Both the position numbers and the translations under genes were made by a program. The notes under the pieces are model-generated. The model ran no database searches, was not told the DNA's origin, and worked only from the letters and a program-made list of their open reading frames with translations. 64,000 nt of DNA from a bacterium (lineage in GTDB: Bacteria; Bdellovibrionota_C; UBA2361; RFPC01), in NCBI GenBank assembly GCA_030431715.1, contig JAUIIO010000002.1:1-64000 (forward strand). Direction: 5' to 3'. Below, in pieces: positions 63,804-64,000 of this stretch. Position 1 is the first letter of the stretch, and every line of letters begins with the position of its first letter.

Positions 63804-64000
63804 TTAGGGCAGCTCTATTTTACAGTCATAGATACTCACACACATCTTCTGTCCACCACTATTCTTATAAAATCGGCGACAGACAAGAGCTCCTTCCTGC
63901 ACACCACTATGGGTACCTACTTGGTGAATAGTTTTGGGAGGGCTGAGAATCTGCGAATCTTCACTCAAAGACTTAATGTTGCCGCCTATCATGTTTGCCA
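63804..64000 (-). CDS. C-terminal part of a protein running off the window
   Basis: The frame on the minus strand is open to the right edge and ends at 63804 with KMCVSIYDCKIELP. The visible 65 residues contain four Cys-free turns and a final pair of Cys (ALVCRRFY, KMCVSIYDC), suggesting a secreted or disulphide-containing domain. Its start lies outside. It converges on the STAS-like gene with a 3-bp gap between stops. Confidence 0.35.
   Translation of the reverse strand, partial: ANMIGGNIKSLSEDSQILSPPKTIHQVGTHSGVQEGALVCRRFYKNSGGQKMCVSIYDCKIELP

Overview
This window comes from a double-membraned (Gram-negative) bacterium with moderate GC. The evidence is an OprB-type porin, a CopB-type outer-membrane barrel, lipobox and Sec/Tat export signals, a periplasmic-type KatG and a hybrid sensor kinase. 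The mix of T/P-rich linkers, thrombospondin-3-like and ELWxxDGT repeats, radical SAM enzymes and many unrecognised secreted proteins suggests a deltaproteobacterial-grade lineage (Bdellovibrionota, Myxococcota or SAR324-like). That placement is inference; no rRNA or tRNA gene was seen to confirm it.

Layout. 1-17 kb: mostly secreted or envelope proteins. These are the end of a subtilisin-like protease with a T/P linker, an MccF-like S66 peptidase, a chymotrypsin-fold protease, a lipoprotein, a vitellogenin-N/HEAT-like protein, a GT-C-like membrane protein and a 1095-residue ELWxxDGT protein. Many carry a Lys/Arg-rich helical segment. 17-31 kb: a multicopper oxidase fused to a CopB barrel, a DUF2950 lipoprotein, a MOSC protein, beta-carbonic anhydrase, a four-HTH regulator, an OprB porin and DAHP synthase. 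31-43 kb: exported KatG, a glycosyltransferase, a DEAD-box helicase, a DUF502 membrane protein, a divergent PTS Enzyme I, an RRM/Gly-rich RNA-binding protein, an ArsC/Spx-like protein and an AlkZ-related protein. 43-47 kb: a giant secreted protein with 26 consecutive 33-residue cysteine repeats. 47-53 kb: a PAS-PAS hybrid kinase, an ABC ATPase/permease pair, a VirB2-like orphan and a truncated haemoglobin. 53-62 kb: a low-oxygen group with nrdD-nrdG behind a textbook-spaced NrdR box pair, a B12-type radical SAM protein, a SPASM radical SAM protein of the haem-associated type and protoporphyrinogen oxidase. 62-64 kb: a TIR-like orphan, a CheX-like protein and a STAS-like protein.

Two features stand out as possibly undescribed. 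First, at least four secreted proteins, one of them a protease zymogen, share an N-terminal module: an aromatic-x-Cys start, an NG/DG turn, an 'AQ+R'-type basic helix, a long Lys/Arg-rich helical hairpin and a closing Cys. Several other secreted proteins carry related basic tails. Second, two families of noncoding structured repeats occur twice each. Family B (about 185 nt) keeps its pairing while its stem sequences differ between copies, and has conserved tandem G.A positions. One copy lies in the divergent intergenic region before the protoporphyrinogen oxidase gene and overlaps a terminator-like hairpin. Family A (about 174 nt) starts TATACTG, ends CAGTATA and holds three conserved hairpins.

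How the genes may work together: the nrdDG, haem-enzyme, truncated haemoglobin and KatG set suggests a facultative or microaerobic life with fluctuating oxygen. The copper oxidase/barrel fusion fits envelope copper defence. The secreted, Cys-rich, Ca-binding-repeat and strongly basic proteins suggest a specialised cell surface or matrix.
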